Part shown: in pieces, positions 7,604-15,496 of the stretch
How the letters are laid out: each line of letters opens with the position of its first letter
Position numbering within the stretch: position 1 is the first letter of the stretch
Assembly: GCF_006496635.1 (NCBI RefSeq)
Contig: NZ_CP022958.1
Coordinates: 3,906,001 to 3,970,000, forward strand
DNA length: 64,000 nucleotides
Direction: 5' to 3'
Source of the DNA: Azoarcus sp. DD4
GTDB lineage: Bacteria; Pseudomonadota; Gammaproteobacteria; Burkholderiales; Rhodocyclaceae
The notes under the pieces: generated by a model
Databases searched by the model: none
What the model saw: only the letters and a program-made list of their open reading frames with translations
Told to the model about the DNA's origin: nothing
Program-made: the position numbers and the translations under genes

Positions 7604-8596
7604 TCAGGCCTGCAGCGCGTGCGCGGCGGCGGCGGGCCAGCTGGCGCGCAGGCTGGCACCGGGTTCGATGGGGGCGGCGAAGAAGTCGCGGTCGGGCACG
7701 GTGGCGGCCCATTCCTCGCCGGCGGCGTTGGCGAGCGCGACCTGCACGAAGGTGCCCTGGTATTCACAGGCCTGCACCGTGACGGGTACGCCGTCGCCGT
7801 CCGCGGCCAGCGTGATGCGGTCGCTGCGCACCGCGATCTTGCCGGCCGGGGTGGCGATGACGTTGTGGTTGCCGATGAAGCGTGCGACGAACTCGGTGCG
7901 CGGCGCCTCGAAGATCTCGCGCGGCGAGGCGGCCTGCTCGATGCGGCCGTGGTTCATCACCACCGCGAGGTCGGCCAGACCCATCGCCTCTTCCTGCGAA
8001 TGGGTGACATGCACGAAGGTGAAGCCCAGCTCCTTCTGCCAGCGCTTGAGTTCGGCGCGCATGCGCACCCGCAGGAAGGGGTCGAGCGCCGACAGCGGCT
8101 CGTCGAGCAGCAGCGCGCGGGGCTCGGTGATCAGCGCGCGCGCCAGCGCGACGCGCTGCTGCTGGCCGCCGGAGAGCTGGCTGGGCAGGCGTGCGGCATA
8201 GCTGCCCATCGCCACCAGTTCGAGCAGTTCGTGGGCGCGGCGGTGGCGGGTGGCCTTGTCCACGCCCTTCATCTTGAGGCTGAAGGCGACGTTGTCGAGC
8301 ACCGACAGGTGCGGGAACAGCGCATAGCTCTGGAACATCATCGCGGTGCCGCGCGCCGCCGCCGGCAGCAGGGTGATGTTGCGCCCGCCGAGCACGATGT
8401 CGCCGTCGCTCGCCAGTTCATGCCCGGCGATCATGCGCAGCGTGGACGTCTTGCCGCAGCCCGAGGGGCCGAGCAGGCAGCAGTAGCTGCCACCGGCGAT
8501 CTTGAGGTCGATGGCATCGACGGCGGTGGTATCGCCGTAGCGCTTGGATACGGCAACGAGTTCGAGTGCGGCGAGGTGGTTCGTGGAGGCTGTCAT
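7604..8596 (-). CDS. ABC transporter ATPase, PotA type
   Basis: A 330-residue ATPase. The Walker A motif is GPSGCGKT at 43-50. The signature LSGGQQQRVALARAL is near 140, followed by LLLDEPLSALDP (Walker B and D-loop) and the switch histidine in VTHSQEEA. A C-terminal TOBE-like domain (about 240-330) is typical of importers of the spermidine/putrescine class. The ATG at 8596 overlaps the regulator stop by one base (ATGA at 8598-8595 on the minus strand). An in-frame extension to 8779 inside the regulator gene has no family similarity and was rejected. It energises the two permeases encoded downstream. Confidence 0.9.
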   Translation of the reverse strand: MTASTNHLAALELVAVSKRYGDTTAVDAIDLKIAGGSYCCLLGPSGCGKTSTLRMIAGHELASDGDIVLGGRNITLLPAAARGTAMMFQSYALFPHLSVLDNVAFSLKMKGVDKATRHRRAHELLELVAMGSYAARLPSQLSGGQQQRVALARALITEPRALLLDEPLSALDPFLRVRMRAELKRWQKELGFTFVHVTHSQEEAMGLADLAVVMNHGRIEQAASPREIFEAPRTEFVARFIGNHNVIATPAGKIAVRSDRITLAADGDGVPVTVQACEYQGTFVQVALANAAGEEWAATVPDRDFFAAPIEPGASLRASWPAAAAHALQA

Positions 8597-9330
8597 CAGC
8601 TCTTTCTCCGGGCGGGGCTGCGACCGAGCAGGCGCGCCAGCGTGGGCGTGGCGCCGGGCTCCAGGGGTTGCAGACGGGTTTCGATCTCGCCGAGATGGGC
8701 AGTCATTTCGGCGCGGGCCTTGTCGCCGTCGCCGCTGGCGATGGCATCGAGCAGGCGTTCGTGGTCGTGCGACACGCACATCGGCTCGCCGGCGCGGTGG
8801 TAGAGCGCGAACAGCAGCGAGCTGCGCGACACGAGCTCGCGCAGCAGGTCGGACATCACCGGATTGCCGGCGAAGCGCGCGATCTGCAGGTGGAATTCAC
8901 CGGACAGGCGGATGGCCTCGGCCTTGTCGCCGCGGGCGGCGGCTTGGAGCTCCTGCTCCATCAGCTCGCGCAGCACCGCAAGCTGGGGAGGCTGGCAGTG
9001 TTCGCACAGCTGGCGCACCACCTCGCCTTCGATGAGTTCGCGCGCGGCGAAGATGTGACGCGCCTCCGACCAGTCGGGCCGCGCCACTTCAGCGCTGCGG
9101 TTGTGCTGCTGCACCACCAGGCGGTCGCGGATCAGGCCGATCAGCACCTCGCGCACGATGGTACGGCTGACGCCGAAGGAGGCCGCGATTTCCTGCTCGC
9201 GCAGCTTGGTGCCCGGCGGCAGTCGATGGTCGACGATGGCCGCGCGCAACTCGGCATAGACCTCGACCGCCGAGCCTATCTCCTGGCCGGAGGGGGCGTT
9301 GTCGGCCGGCTTGGTGCGACGCAGGTTCAT
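8596..9330 (-). CDS. GntR-family regulator, FCD (FadR) subfamily
   Basis: A 244-residue transcription factor. The winged HTH is at about 20-90 (LREQEIAASFGVSRTIVREVL), and an all-helical FCD ligand domain occupies about 95-225. The FCD domain keeps a candidate metal-binding set: D/E in the first helix, H in SGEFHLQIA, H in VSHDHERLL and a later H in MTAHLGEIE. It is the first gene of the importer operon and overlaps the ATPase start by one base. It therefore probably controls the operon, and itself, in response to the transported compound or a product of it. The likely operator is at 9541-9550. Confidence 0.88.
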   Translation of the reverse strand: MNLRRTKPADNAPSGQEIGSAVEVYAELRAAIVDHRLPPGTKLREQEIAASFGVSRTIVREVLIGLIRDRLVVQQHNRSAEVARPDWSEARHIFAARELIEGEVVRQLCEHCQPPQLAVLRELMEQELQAAARGDKAEAIRLSGEFHLQIARFAGNPVMSDLLRELVSRSSLLFALYHRAGEPMCVSHDHERLLDAIASGDGDKARAEMTAHLGEIETRLQPLEPGATPTLARLLGRSPARRKS

Positions 9331-9817
9331 TCTGGCTCCGCTAGGCTCCCCGCAGGGGGAAACGCAAGAGCATCAGCAAAGCCTGTGCCAAACCGCAAGC
9401 GACAGCACACTGCGCTATGCGGTCACGCCGTGAATGAATATTTTTCCATTAATAATCATATTACTGAACGAACACGCGACGACATGCCAAGCTCCAGATA
9501 GAGCCTTCGACTTGCATGCCGAATACGTTGTCCACGAATATTGCATACAAAATAGTCGCCCATATGCGCACAAGATATGTGCGTAATGCACCACCTCAGG
9601 GCCACGGGAAACCGGCGCGATCTCATGCAAACCGTCCCCCATCTGCCTTCCCCCGATTCGACAACCGTTGTGCGGTGCCGCCCTGGGCGGCGTGAGATCC
9701 GAGGCTTCCGGTAAGATCCATCCCCAGGCAGCGGCGGAGTCCTTATCGATAGCACACACGCCCGTGGGCGCTCCGCCGCCATCACATCCCCCGACCGATC
9801 GCCAACTCACGGTTCAC
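9331..9817. other. 487-base divergent intergenic region
   Basis: This gap lies between gntR (leftward) and the exonuclease III gene (rightward). It contains an AT-rich patch (about 9433-9470), the candidate gntR promoter/operator (9541-9583), and a TAAGAT hexamer at 9712-9717 that could be the -10 for the exonuclease gene. Minus-strand frames at 9415-9810 and 9456-9785 have no recognisable protein character and were not called. Confidence 0.5.
9541..9583 (-). promoter_or_regulatory. Candidate promoter with two dyads for the gntR-ABC operon
   Basis: On the minus strand, TTGTGC (9573-9568) and TTGTAT (9550-9545) are 17 bases apart. The -10 overlaps TTGTATGCAA (9550-9541), one base from the TTGTATACAA palindrome often bound by FCD-type GntR proteins. 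The -35 overlaps a second dyad, CGCACA-AGATA-TGTGCG (9567-9583). The implied leader is about 200 bases, which is long, so another promoter nearer the gene is possible. Confidence 0.4.
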
Positions 9818-10579
9818 ATGAAAATCGCCACCTGGAACGTCAATTCACTCAAGGTCCGTCTGCCCCACGTGCTCGAATGGCTGGCCGCCAACAAGCCAGA
9901 CGCACTCTGCCTGCAGGAGCTCAAGCTCGAAGACAAGGCCTTCCCCGTCGCCGAACTGGAAGCGGCCGGCTACCACGCCGTCTTCAACGGCCAGAAGACC
10001 TACAACGGGGTCGCCATCCTCAGCCCGCGGCCGGTCGAGGCGGTGGTGCGCGACATCCCCGGCTTCGAGGACGAGCAGAAGCGCATCATCGCCGCCACCG
10101 TCGGCGGTGTGCGGGTGATCTGCGGCTACTTCCCCAACGGCCAGGCGGTCGGTTCGGACAAGTTCGAGTACAAGCTGCGCTGGCTCGCCGCACTCACCGA
10201 CTGGGTGCGCGAGGAGATGAAGACGAACGAGCGTCTGGTGCTGACCGGCGACTTCAACATCGCACCGGAAGACCGCGACGCCCATCCCGACTGGAAGGAC
10301 GAAATCCACGTCTCGGTGCCGGAGCGCACCGCCTTCTCCGCGCTGACCGGACTCGGCCTGGTCGATGCGTTCCGCCTGTTCGACCAGCCGGAGAAGAGCT
10401 TTTCCTGGTGGGATTACCGCATGGGCGCCTTCCGCCGCAACTTCGGCCTGCGCATCGACCACATCCTGGTGTCGCCGGCGCTGCGCGACGCCTGCCGCGC
10501 CTGCACGGTGGACAAGACGCCGCGCAAGCTGGAGCGTCCGTCCGACCACGCCCCGGTGGTGCTGGAACTCGAAGGCTGA
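9818..10579 (+). CDS. xthA: Exodeoxyribonuclease III
   Basis: A 253-residue AP endonuclease and 3'-5' exonuclease used in base-excision repair. It opens MKIATWNVNSLKVRLPHVL, the standard start, with the metal-binding N and the later E in CLQELKLED. It continues with the GDFNIAPEDRD motif, and ends with LRIDHILVSPAL and RPSDHAPVVLEL, which hold the catalytic D-H pair. The ATG at 9818 was chosen over an upstream in-frame start because this is the invariant family N-terminus. The next gene begins 13 bases after its stop. Confidence 0.95.
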   Translation: MKIATWNVNSLKVRLPHVLEWLAANKPDALCLQELKLEDKAFPVAELEAAGYHAVFNGQKTYNGVAILSPRPVEAVVRDIPGFEDEQKRIIAATVGGVRVICGYFPNGQAVGSDKFEYKLRWLAALTDWVREEMKTNERLVLTGDFNIAPEDRDAHPDWKDEIHVSVPERTAFSALTGLGLVDAFRLFDQPEKSFSWWDYRMGAFRRNFGLRIDHILVSPALRDACRACTVDKTPRKLERPSDHAPVVLELEG

Positions 10580-10592
10580 ACCGCACCCGCGC

Positions 10593-11354
10593 ATGACGAC
10601 ATTCGGCATCGTGCTGGCGCACGGCAAGTGGGACAAACCGCCCTTCGCCATCGCCGGGCTGGCCGATGCCCTGCGCGCTGGCGGCCATGTGGTCGCGACA
10701 CCAGAACTGCCGTGGTCGCTGGGGCGCCTCTACGACGCGCCTTTCGCCCAGGCGCTCGACGCCCTGGACGCGGCTGCGCACCAACTGCGGCAGCAAGGCT
10801 GCCGACAGGTCCTGCTCGGCGGCCATAGCCTCGGCGCCAATGCCGCACTGGCCTGCGCCGGCCGTCACGGCTGCGCGGACGGGCTGCTGGTGCTCGCGCC
10901 CGGCCACCTGCCGGAACGCCTGCACGCCGACGGATTCACCGGTGCATCGCTGGAACAGGCCCATGCCGCTATCCTCGCCGGCCGGCACGGCCGCATCCCG
11001 CTGGTCGATGTCTTCCAGGGCCAGCCACGCCGGCTGCGGCTGGAGCCTGTGCACTATCTCGAATACTTCGCTGCCGACGGCCCGGCCGTGCTGCCGGACA
11101 ACTGCCGGCGGCTCGGCTCGGCCATACCGCTGCTGTGGGTAACGGGCCGTGCCGATCCGCATTTCGCCCTCGGCAGCACGTATGCTTACGCCCTGGCGCC
11201 GCCACATCCGGCAAGCGCCTACGTCGAAATCGATGCCGACCACGTCGGCACACCGGCCGCCGCGACGCCGATCGTCCTCGACTGGCTGACGCGCACATAC
11301 GGCTGCGCGGCAGACAGCCTGCCCGGCGGCCAAACCGAGAACACCAACGGATGA
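10593..11354 (+). CDS. Alpha/beta hydrolase
   Basis: A 253-residue cytoplasmic alpha/beta-hydrolase with no signal peptide. It starts MTTFGIVLAHGKWDKPPFA, with the oxyanion-type HGKW segment. The nucleophile elbow is GGHSLGAN at about 80-87. A candidate acid lies in VTGRADPHF and a candidate histidine in IDADHVGTP, so the triad is complete. The substrate is unknown. Its TGA overlaps the ATG of the Crp/Fnr gene (ATGA at 11351-11354), which ties it to that regulator and possibly to the DUF2892 gene. Confidence 0.75.
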   Translation: MTTFGIVLAHGKWDKPPFAIAGLADALRAGGHVVATPELPWSLGRLYDAPFAQALDALDAAAHQLRQQGCRQVLLGGHSLGANAALACAGRHGCADGLLVLAPGHLPERLHADGFTGASLEQAHAAILAGRHGRIPLVDVFQGQPRRLRLEPVHYLEYFAADGPAVLPDNCRRLGSAIPLLWVTGRADPHFALGSTYAYALAPPHPASAYVEIDADHVGTPAAATPIVLDWLTRTYGCAADSLPGGQTENTNG

Positions 11355-12010
11355 ACGACGCCACCCTGCTCCGCAACCGCTACCCGGTCATAGACGCGCT
11401 TGCGCCCGCCGCGCGCGAGCGGCTACTCGCCGCCGCCCGCTGGATGGACATCCCCGCCGGCGCCCTGCTGTTCGACGATCATCAGAGCTGCGAGGGCTTC
11501 CCCTTCGTGGTGGAGGGATCGGTAAAAGTCGCAAAATGCGCACCCAACGGTCGCGAACTGCCGCTCTACCGGGTGTCGCCGGGCGAAACCTGCATCATCT
11601 CCTCGTCCTGCCTGCTCGGCCATGAAGACTACAACGCGCGCGGGGTCACCGAATCGGCCACCCGGCTGATGCTGCTGCCCAAGGCGGTGTTCGACGAACT
11701 GCTGGCCGACCGGGCCTTTCGCGACTTCGTCTTCCACCTGTTCGCCGAGCGCATCGCCGACCTGATGCAGCTGATCGAGGAAGTAGCCTTCCGCCGGCTG
11801 GACCAGCGGCTCGCGGCACTGCTGCTCGGCAAGGGCCGCGTGCTGCACGTCACCCACCAGCACCTGGCCGACGAACTTGGCAGCGTGCGCGAGATCGTCA
11901 GCCGGCTGCTCAAGGGCTTCGCCGAGCAGGGGCTGGTGAAGCTGTCGCGCGAACAGATCGAGATCCTCGATCCGGCCGGCCTGCGCGCGCTTGCCGGCGG
12001 CGCACACTGA
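11351..12010 (+). CDS. Crp/Fnr-family transcriptional regulator
   Basis: A 219-residue regulator with a cyclic-nucleotide-binding-like beta-roll (about 20-130) and a C-terminal HTH. The recognition helix SVREIVSRLL (about 175-184) carries RExxxR as in CRP. No N-terminal FNR-type cysteine cluster is present. Instead there is a TCIISSSCLLG segment (about 78-88) with two cysteines seven residues apart in the sensor domain, and a further C in QSCEGF. This suggests a thiol, sulfur or redox signal rather than cAMP, but that is inference. The downstream TGTAA-N6-TTACA dyad matches CRP geometry and is a likely target. Confidence 0.82.
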   Translation: MNDATLLRNRYPVIDALAPAARERLLAAARWMDIPAGALLFDDHQSCEGFPFVVEGSVKVAKCAPNGRELPLYRVSPGETCIISSSCLLGHEDYNARGVTESATRLMLLPKAVFDELLADRAFRDFVFHLFAERIADLMQLIEEVAFRRLDQRLAALLLGKGRVLHVTHQHLADELGSVREIVSRLLKGFAEQGLVKLSREQIEILDPAGLRALAGGAH

Positions 12011-12023
12011 AGCGAGCCCCCCT

Positions 12024-12041
12024 CTGTAACCTGGGTTACAG
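12024..12041. promoter_or_regulatory. Perfect Crp/Fnr-type operator upstream of the DUF2892 gene
   Basis: CTGTAACC (12024-12031), a TG centre, then GGTTACAG (12034-12041): a perfect 8-bp inverted repeat that reads TGTAA-N6-TTACA, the spacing of a CRP site. Its centre (12032.5) is 41.5 bases before a start point at about 12074 implied by the hexamer TGAAAT (12062-12067). That is class II activator geometry. The adjacent crp/fnr gene is the natural candidate regulator. Confidence 0.6.
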
Positions 12042-12056
12042 ACCCGGCGTGGCAAG

Positions 12057-12076
12057 GGTGATGAAATGGCATCACC
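12057..12076. repeat. 7-bp inverted repeat spanning the putative -10 of the DUF2892 gene
   Basis: GGTGATG (12057-12063), AAATGG, CATCACC (12070-12076): a perfect inverted repeat 16 bases after the TGTAA-N6-TTACA dyad and covering the putative -10. It could be a second operator or a 5'-leader hairpin. Confidence 0.4.
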
Positions 12077-12098
12077 TTCCTTACGTACGGAGACAGCC

Positions 12099-12290
12099 AT
12101 GAAAGCCAACGTCGGCGGTATCGACAAGATCCTGCGCATCGTCGCAGGCCTCGCCCTGATCGCATGGGCGCTGATGGGCGGCCCGGTGTGGGCCTGGATC
12201 GGGGTGGTGCCGCTTGCCACCGGCCTCGTCGGCTGGTGCCCGCTCTACCCGCTGCTCGGTCTCAGCACCTGCCCGGTGAAGAAGTCCTGA
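12099..12290 (+). CDS. DUF2892 (YgaP-like) small inner-membrane protein
   Basis: A 63-residue protein with two predicted membrane helices: ILRIVAGLALIAWALMG (about 11-27) and WAWIGVVPLATGLVGWCPL (about 31-49). The family signature GWCPLYPLLGLSTC is present, with two cysteines near the C-terminus. DUF2892 is the membrane module attached to rhodanese in YgaP-type proteins; here it stands alone. GGAGA precedes the ATG at 12099 by about six bases. It is probably controlled by the Crp/Fnr protein just upstream. A sulfur or thiol link is inferred from family context only. Confidence 0.8.
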   Translation: MKANVGGIDKILRIVAGLALIAWALMGGPVWAWIGVVPLATGLVGWCPLYPLLGLSTCPVKKS

Positions 12291-12311
12291 CGCGCTTCAC
12301 CCGCTGCAGAC

Positions 12312-12345
12312 GGCCGGCGACTGCATCCGCAGCGCCGGCCTTTTT
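12312..12345 (+). terminator. Intrinsic terminator after the DUF2892 gene
   Basis: GGCCGGCG (12312-12319) and CGCCGGCC (12333-12340) form an 8-bp stem with a 13-base loop, followed by TTTTT (12341-12345). It runs into the stop of the convergent rsmA gene. Confidence 0.75.
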
Positions 12346-13136
12346 CATGCCTTGGCGGCGACGTGATTGGCGATGGCAACGAACTCGGCCACCGACAGGC
12401 GCTCGCCGCGCAGGCCGGGGTCCAGCCCCAGGGCGGCGAAATCGGTCTCGTCGAGGAAGTCCTTGAGTGTGTTGCGCAAGGTCTTGCGACGCTGGCCGAA
12501 CGCCGCAGTCACGATGCGGCCGAGCAAGTCCTCGTCGCGCGCGGTGAGTTCGGCCGCCGGCAGCGGCATCATCCTCACGATGCTGGACATCACCTTGGGC
12601 GCAGGCCGGAAAGCGCCCGGCGGTACGTCGAACACACGCGCCATGCGGAAGCGGTACTGCAGCATCACCGACAGGCGGCCGTATTCCTCGGTGCCGGGCT
12701 CGGCCACCATGCGCATCACCACCTCCTTCTGCAGCATGAAGGTCATGTCCTTCACGCTGTCGGCGAAGCTGGCAAGGTGGAAGAGGATGGGCGTGGAAAT
12801 GTTGTAGGGCAGATTGCCGACGACACGCAACGGCGCGCCGAGGCTGCCGAAGTCGAACTTGAGCGCATCGCCTTCGTGGATGCTGAGCTGCGCCGGCGTC
12901 CAGGTTTCGCGCAGCCGGGCGATCAGGTCGCGGTCGATCTCGACCACGTGCAGATGGCCGAGGCGCTCGATCAGCGGCGTGGTCATCGCGCCCAGGCCGG
13001 GCCCGATCTCGACCATGATGTCGCCCTCCCTGGGGCGGATCGCGTCGACGATGCGGCGGATGATGTTCGGATCGGACAGGAAGTTCTGGCCAAAGCGCTT
13101 CCTCGCGCGGTGGCCGTCGGTTTCGCGGTCTTGCAT
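12345..13136 (-). CDS. rsmA: 16S rRNA (adenine1518/1519-N6,N6)-dimethyltransferase
   Basis: A 263-residue KsgA/RsmA enzyme that dimethylates two adjacent adenines in helix 45 of 16S rRNA during 30S maturation. It shows RKRFGQNFLSDPNII (about 12-26), the SAM-binding VEIGPGLGAMT, VEIDRDL, and the catalytic NLPYNIS motif. A C-terminal helical domain includes FGQRRKTLRN. It is the last gene of lptD-surA-pdxA-rsmA, starting 18 bases after the pdxA stop, the order seen in many Proteobacteria. No apaG/apaH follows here. Confidence 0.95.
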   Translation of the reverse strand: MQDRETDGHRARKRFGQNFLSDPNIIRRIVDAIRPREGDIMVEIGPGLGAMTTPLIERLGHLHVVEIDRDLIARLRETWTPAQLSIHEGDALKFDFGSLGAPLRVVGNLPYNISTPILFHLASFADSVKDMTFMLQKEVVMRMVAEPGTEEYGRLSVMLQYRFRMARVFDVPPGAFRPAPKVMSSIVRMMPLPAAELTARDEDLLGRIVTAAFGQRRKTLRNTLKDFLDETDFAALGLDPGLRGERLSVAEFVAIANHVAAKA

Positions 13137-13154
13137 GAATTCCTCGGACGGCGC

Positions 13155-14138
13155 TCAGGCCGGGCTGCGGGCCCTGGCCCCGGCCATCGAAATCGCCAGA
13201 TCGACGGCAGCGTACAGGCTGCCCGGGTCTGCGCGGCCGCTGCCGGCGAGATCGAGCGCGGTGCCGTGGTCGACCGACGTGCGGATCACCGGAAGGCCGA
13301 GCGTCACGTTGACGCCGCCGCCGAAGCTGGCGTGCTTGAGTACGGGCAGGCCCTGGTCGTGGTACATCGCCAACACCGCGTCGCCCTGCTCCAGGGTGTG
13401 CGGGACGAACAAGGTGTCGGCCGGCAGCGGGCCGAGCAGTTGCATGCCCTCGGCGCGCAGACGTTCCAGCACCGGCGTGATGACTTCGATTTCCTCGCGC
13501 CCCATGTGCCCGCCCTCGCCGGCATGCGGATTGAGCCCGGCCACCAGGATGCGCGGTGCCGGCAGGCCGAAACGCTGCACCAGGTCGGCATGCAGGATGC
13601 GCAGGGTGCGTTCGAGCACCGGCTGCGTGATCGCCGCCGGCACCGCGGCCAGCGGCAGATGGGTGGTGGCAAGCGCGACGCGCAGACCGCCGCCGACCAG
13701 CATCATCACCACCAGCGGCGTCGCGGTGTGTTCGGCGAGGTATTCGGTGTGGCCGGAAAACGGCACGCCGGCTTCGCAGATCACGCCCTTGTGTACCGGT
13801 GCCGTGACCATGCCGGCGAACTCGCCGCTCACGCAGCCAGCCAGCGCGCGATCGAGCAAGGCCAGTACATAGCGGGCGTTGGCAACATCGAGTCGGCCGG
13901 CAACGGACGGCACCGCGAGTGGCAGGTGCAGCACCTCGAGCACGCCGGCAGGCGGCGGTGCGTCGGCAACGTAATGGCGGATCGCCACCCCCGGGCCCGC
14001 CCTCCCGGCGATCAAACCGGCATCGCCGAGCACCACCAGCCGCGCCGGCCAGTCACGCTCGAGCAGGCGCGCGCACAACTCGGGCCCGATGCCGGCGGGT
14101 TCGCCGCTGGTGATGGCCAGCACCGGACGCACGGACAT
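13155..14138 (-). CDS. pdxA: 4-hydroxythreonine-4-phosphate dehydrogenase
   Basis: A 327-residue enzyme of pyridoxal 5'-phosphate biosynthesis that oxidises 4-phosphohydroxy-L-threonine. Visible family motifs are LAITSGEPAGIGPEL at the start, the metal-binding SGHTEYLAEHT, DQGLPVLKH, and the final TSVDHGTALDLAG. The ATG at 14138 lies four bases after the surA stop. An in-frame ATG at 14183 would overlap surA and adds no conserved residues. It is third in the lptD-surA-pdxA-rsmA operon. Confidence 0.94.
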   Translation of the reverse strand: MSVRPVLAITSGEPAGIGPELCARLLERDWPARLVVLGDAGLIAGRAGPGVAIRHYVADAPPPAGVLEVLHLPLAVPSVAGRLDVANARYVLALLDRALAGCVSGEFAGMVTAPVHKGVICEAGVPFSGHTEYLAEHTATPLVVMMLVGGGLRVALATTHLPLAAVPAAITQPVLERTLRILHADLVQRFGLPAPRILVAGLNPHAGEGGHMGREEIEVITPVLERLRAEGMQLLGPLPADTLFVPHTLEQGDAVLAMYHDQGLPVLKHASFGGGVNVTLGLPVIRTSVDHGTALDLAGSGRADPGSLYAAVDLAISMAGARARSPA

Positions 14139-14142
14139 CGGC

Positions 14143-15468
14143 TTATTCGCGTTCGAGGCGGTATTCGACGTAGGTGCTGTCACGCAGTTGGCGCAGCCAG
14201 TCTTCGTAGGCTTCGTCGGCCTTGCGTTCGCGCAGGATGTTGCGCGCGGCGGTGCGCTTGCGCTCGTCGGTGACGTCCTGCTGGCGGCGCTCCATGACCT
14301 GGATCAGATGCCAGCCGAAGGGCGAACGCACCGGCGCGCTGACTTCGCCCGGCTTGAGTGCATTCATCGCACGCTCGAATTCCGGCACGGTGTCGCCCGG
14401 GTTCACCCAGCCGAGATCGCCGCCCTTGGCCGCCGAGAGGTCGGCCGAGTTGGCCTTGGCCAGTTCGCCGAAATCCGCACCGCCGGTCACCACCCGCTCG
14501 CGCAGGCCGCGCAGGCGGGTTTCCGCCTCGGCGTCGGACAGCACCTCGGACGTCTTGATCAGGATGTGGCGCGCACGTGTCTGCTCCAGCTTCTGTGCCG
14601 CCGCGGCACCGCCGCCGCGCTTGGCGACCAGCTTGACCAGATGCACCCCGGCCGCGCTGCGCATTGGCGGCGACACTTCGCCCGGACTCATGTTGCGTAC
14701 CGCATCGGCGAACAGCGCCGGCAGTCGGTCGCGCGAGCGCCAGCCGAGATTGCCGCCGCTGATGCCGTCGGGCGCATCGGAGGAATCGGCCGCGACCCGG
14801 GCGAAGTCCTCGCCGGCTCTCAGCCGGGCCATCACGCTCTCGGCGCGCTGGCGCAAGCGGTTGATCTGTTCCGGGGTGGCCCCTTCCGGCGCCCGCAACA
14901 GGATGTGCGCGACCTGAAACTCCTCGCCGGAGAAGGCGTCGGGATTGGCGGTGAGGAAATTGTCGACCTCGGCATCCGTAACGACGATCTTGGCATCGAC
15001 TTCGCGTTCGCGCAGCCGGGTCAGCAGGATCTCGGTACGGATCTCGTTGCGGAAACGGCTCCACGAAATGCCGTCGCGGTCGAGCGCGGCGCGCAGTTGG
15101 TCGGGCGACATCTTGTTGTTCTCGGCGATCCGGCCGATCGCGCGTTCGAGCGTGGCGTCATCGATACGCAGCGACGTCTCCCGCGCAAGCTGGAGCTGGG
15201 CGCGCTCGACGATCAGACGTTCGAGCAGCTGCCGTTCGAGCACGTCGGCGGGCGGCAGCTGGGTACCCTGGCGCTGCAGCTGGCGGGTCATCTGATCGAC
15301 CCGTTCGCGCAGCTGCAACGCCGTGATCACCTCATTGTTGACCACCGCGATGATGCGATCGACCTCCACCGACTGCACCGCAGCCTGTGCGGACAAGGAA
15401 AACGCGGCCGACATGGCGACGGCGGCAAGCAGGGAGCGAGGACGGGACAGGAGTCGATTCATGAGCAT
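14143..15468 (-). CDS. surA: Periplasmic chaperone/peptidyl-prolyl isomerase SurA
   Basis: A 441-residue periplasmic chaperone for outer-membrane beta-barrel proteins. It has a Sec signal peptide (about 1-29, ending SAQA-AV). The SurA N-domain (VDRIIAVVNNEVITALQL to about 170) is followed by two parvulin domains, around HILLRAPEGATPEQ (about 180-280) and HILIKTSEV (about 290-395). The C-terminal helix contains EDWLRQLRDSTYVEYR. Starts at 15468 and 15462 are both possible; neither has a strong Shine-Dalgarno. It directly follows lptD, whose product is a known SurA client, and precedes pdxA. Confidence 0.94.
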   Translation of the reverse strand: MLMNRLLSRPRSLLAAVAMSAAFSLSAQAAVQSVEVDRIIAVVNNEVITALQLRERVDQMTRQLQRQGTQLPPADVLERQLLERLIVERAQLQLARETSLRIDDATLERAIGRIAENNKMSPDQLRAALDRDGISWSRFRNEIRTEILLTRLREREVDAKIVVTDAEVDNFLTANPDAFSGEEFQVAHILLRAPEGATPEQINRLRQRAESVMARLRAGEDFARVAADSSDAPDGISGGNLGWRSRDRLPALFADAVRNMSPGEVSPPMRSAAGVHLVKLVAKRGGGAAAAQKLEQTRARHILIKTSEVLSDAEAETRLRGLRERVVTGGADFGELAKANSADLSAAKGGDLGWVNPGDTVPEFERAMNALKPGEVSAPVRSPFGWHLIQVMERRQQDVTDERKRTAARNILRERKADEAYEDWLRQLRDSTYVEYRLERE

Positions 15469-15496
15469 GGGGAACAGGTAACAGGGCGCGCCGGCA

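Noticed and set aside
9415..9810. Minus-strand small frames in the gntR/xthA gap
   Set aside because: No Shine-Dalgarno, odd composition, and they cover the presumed promoter region.
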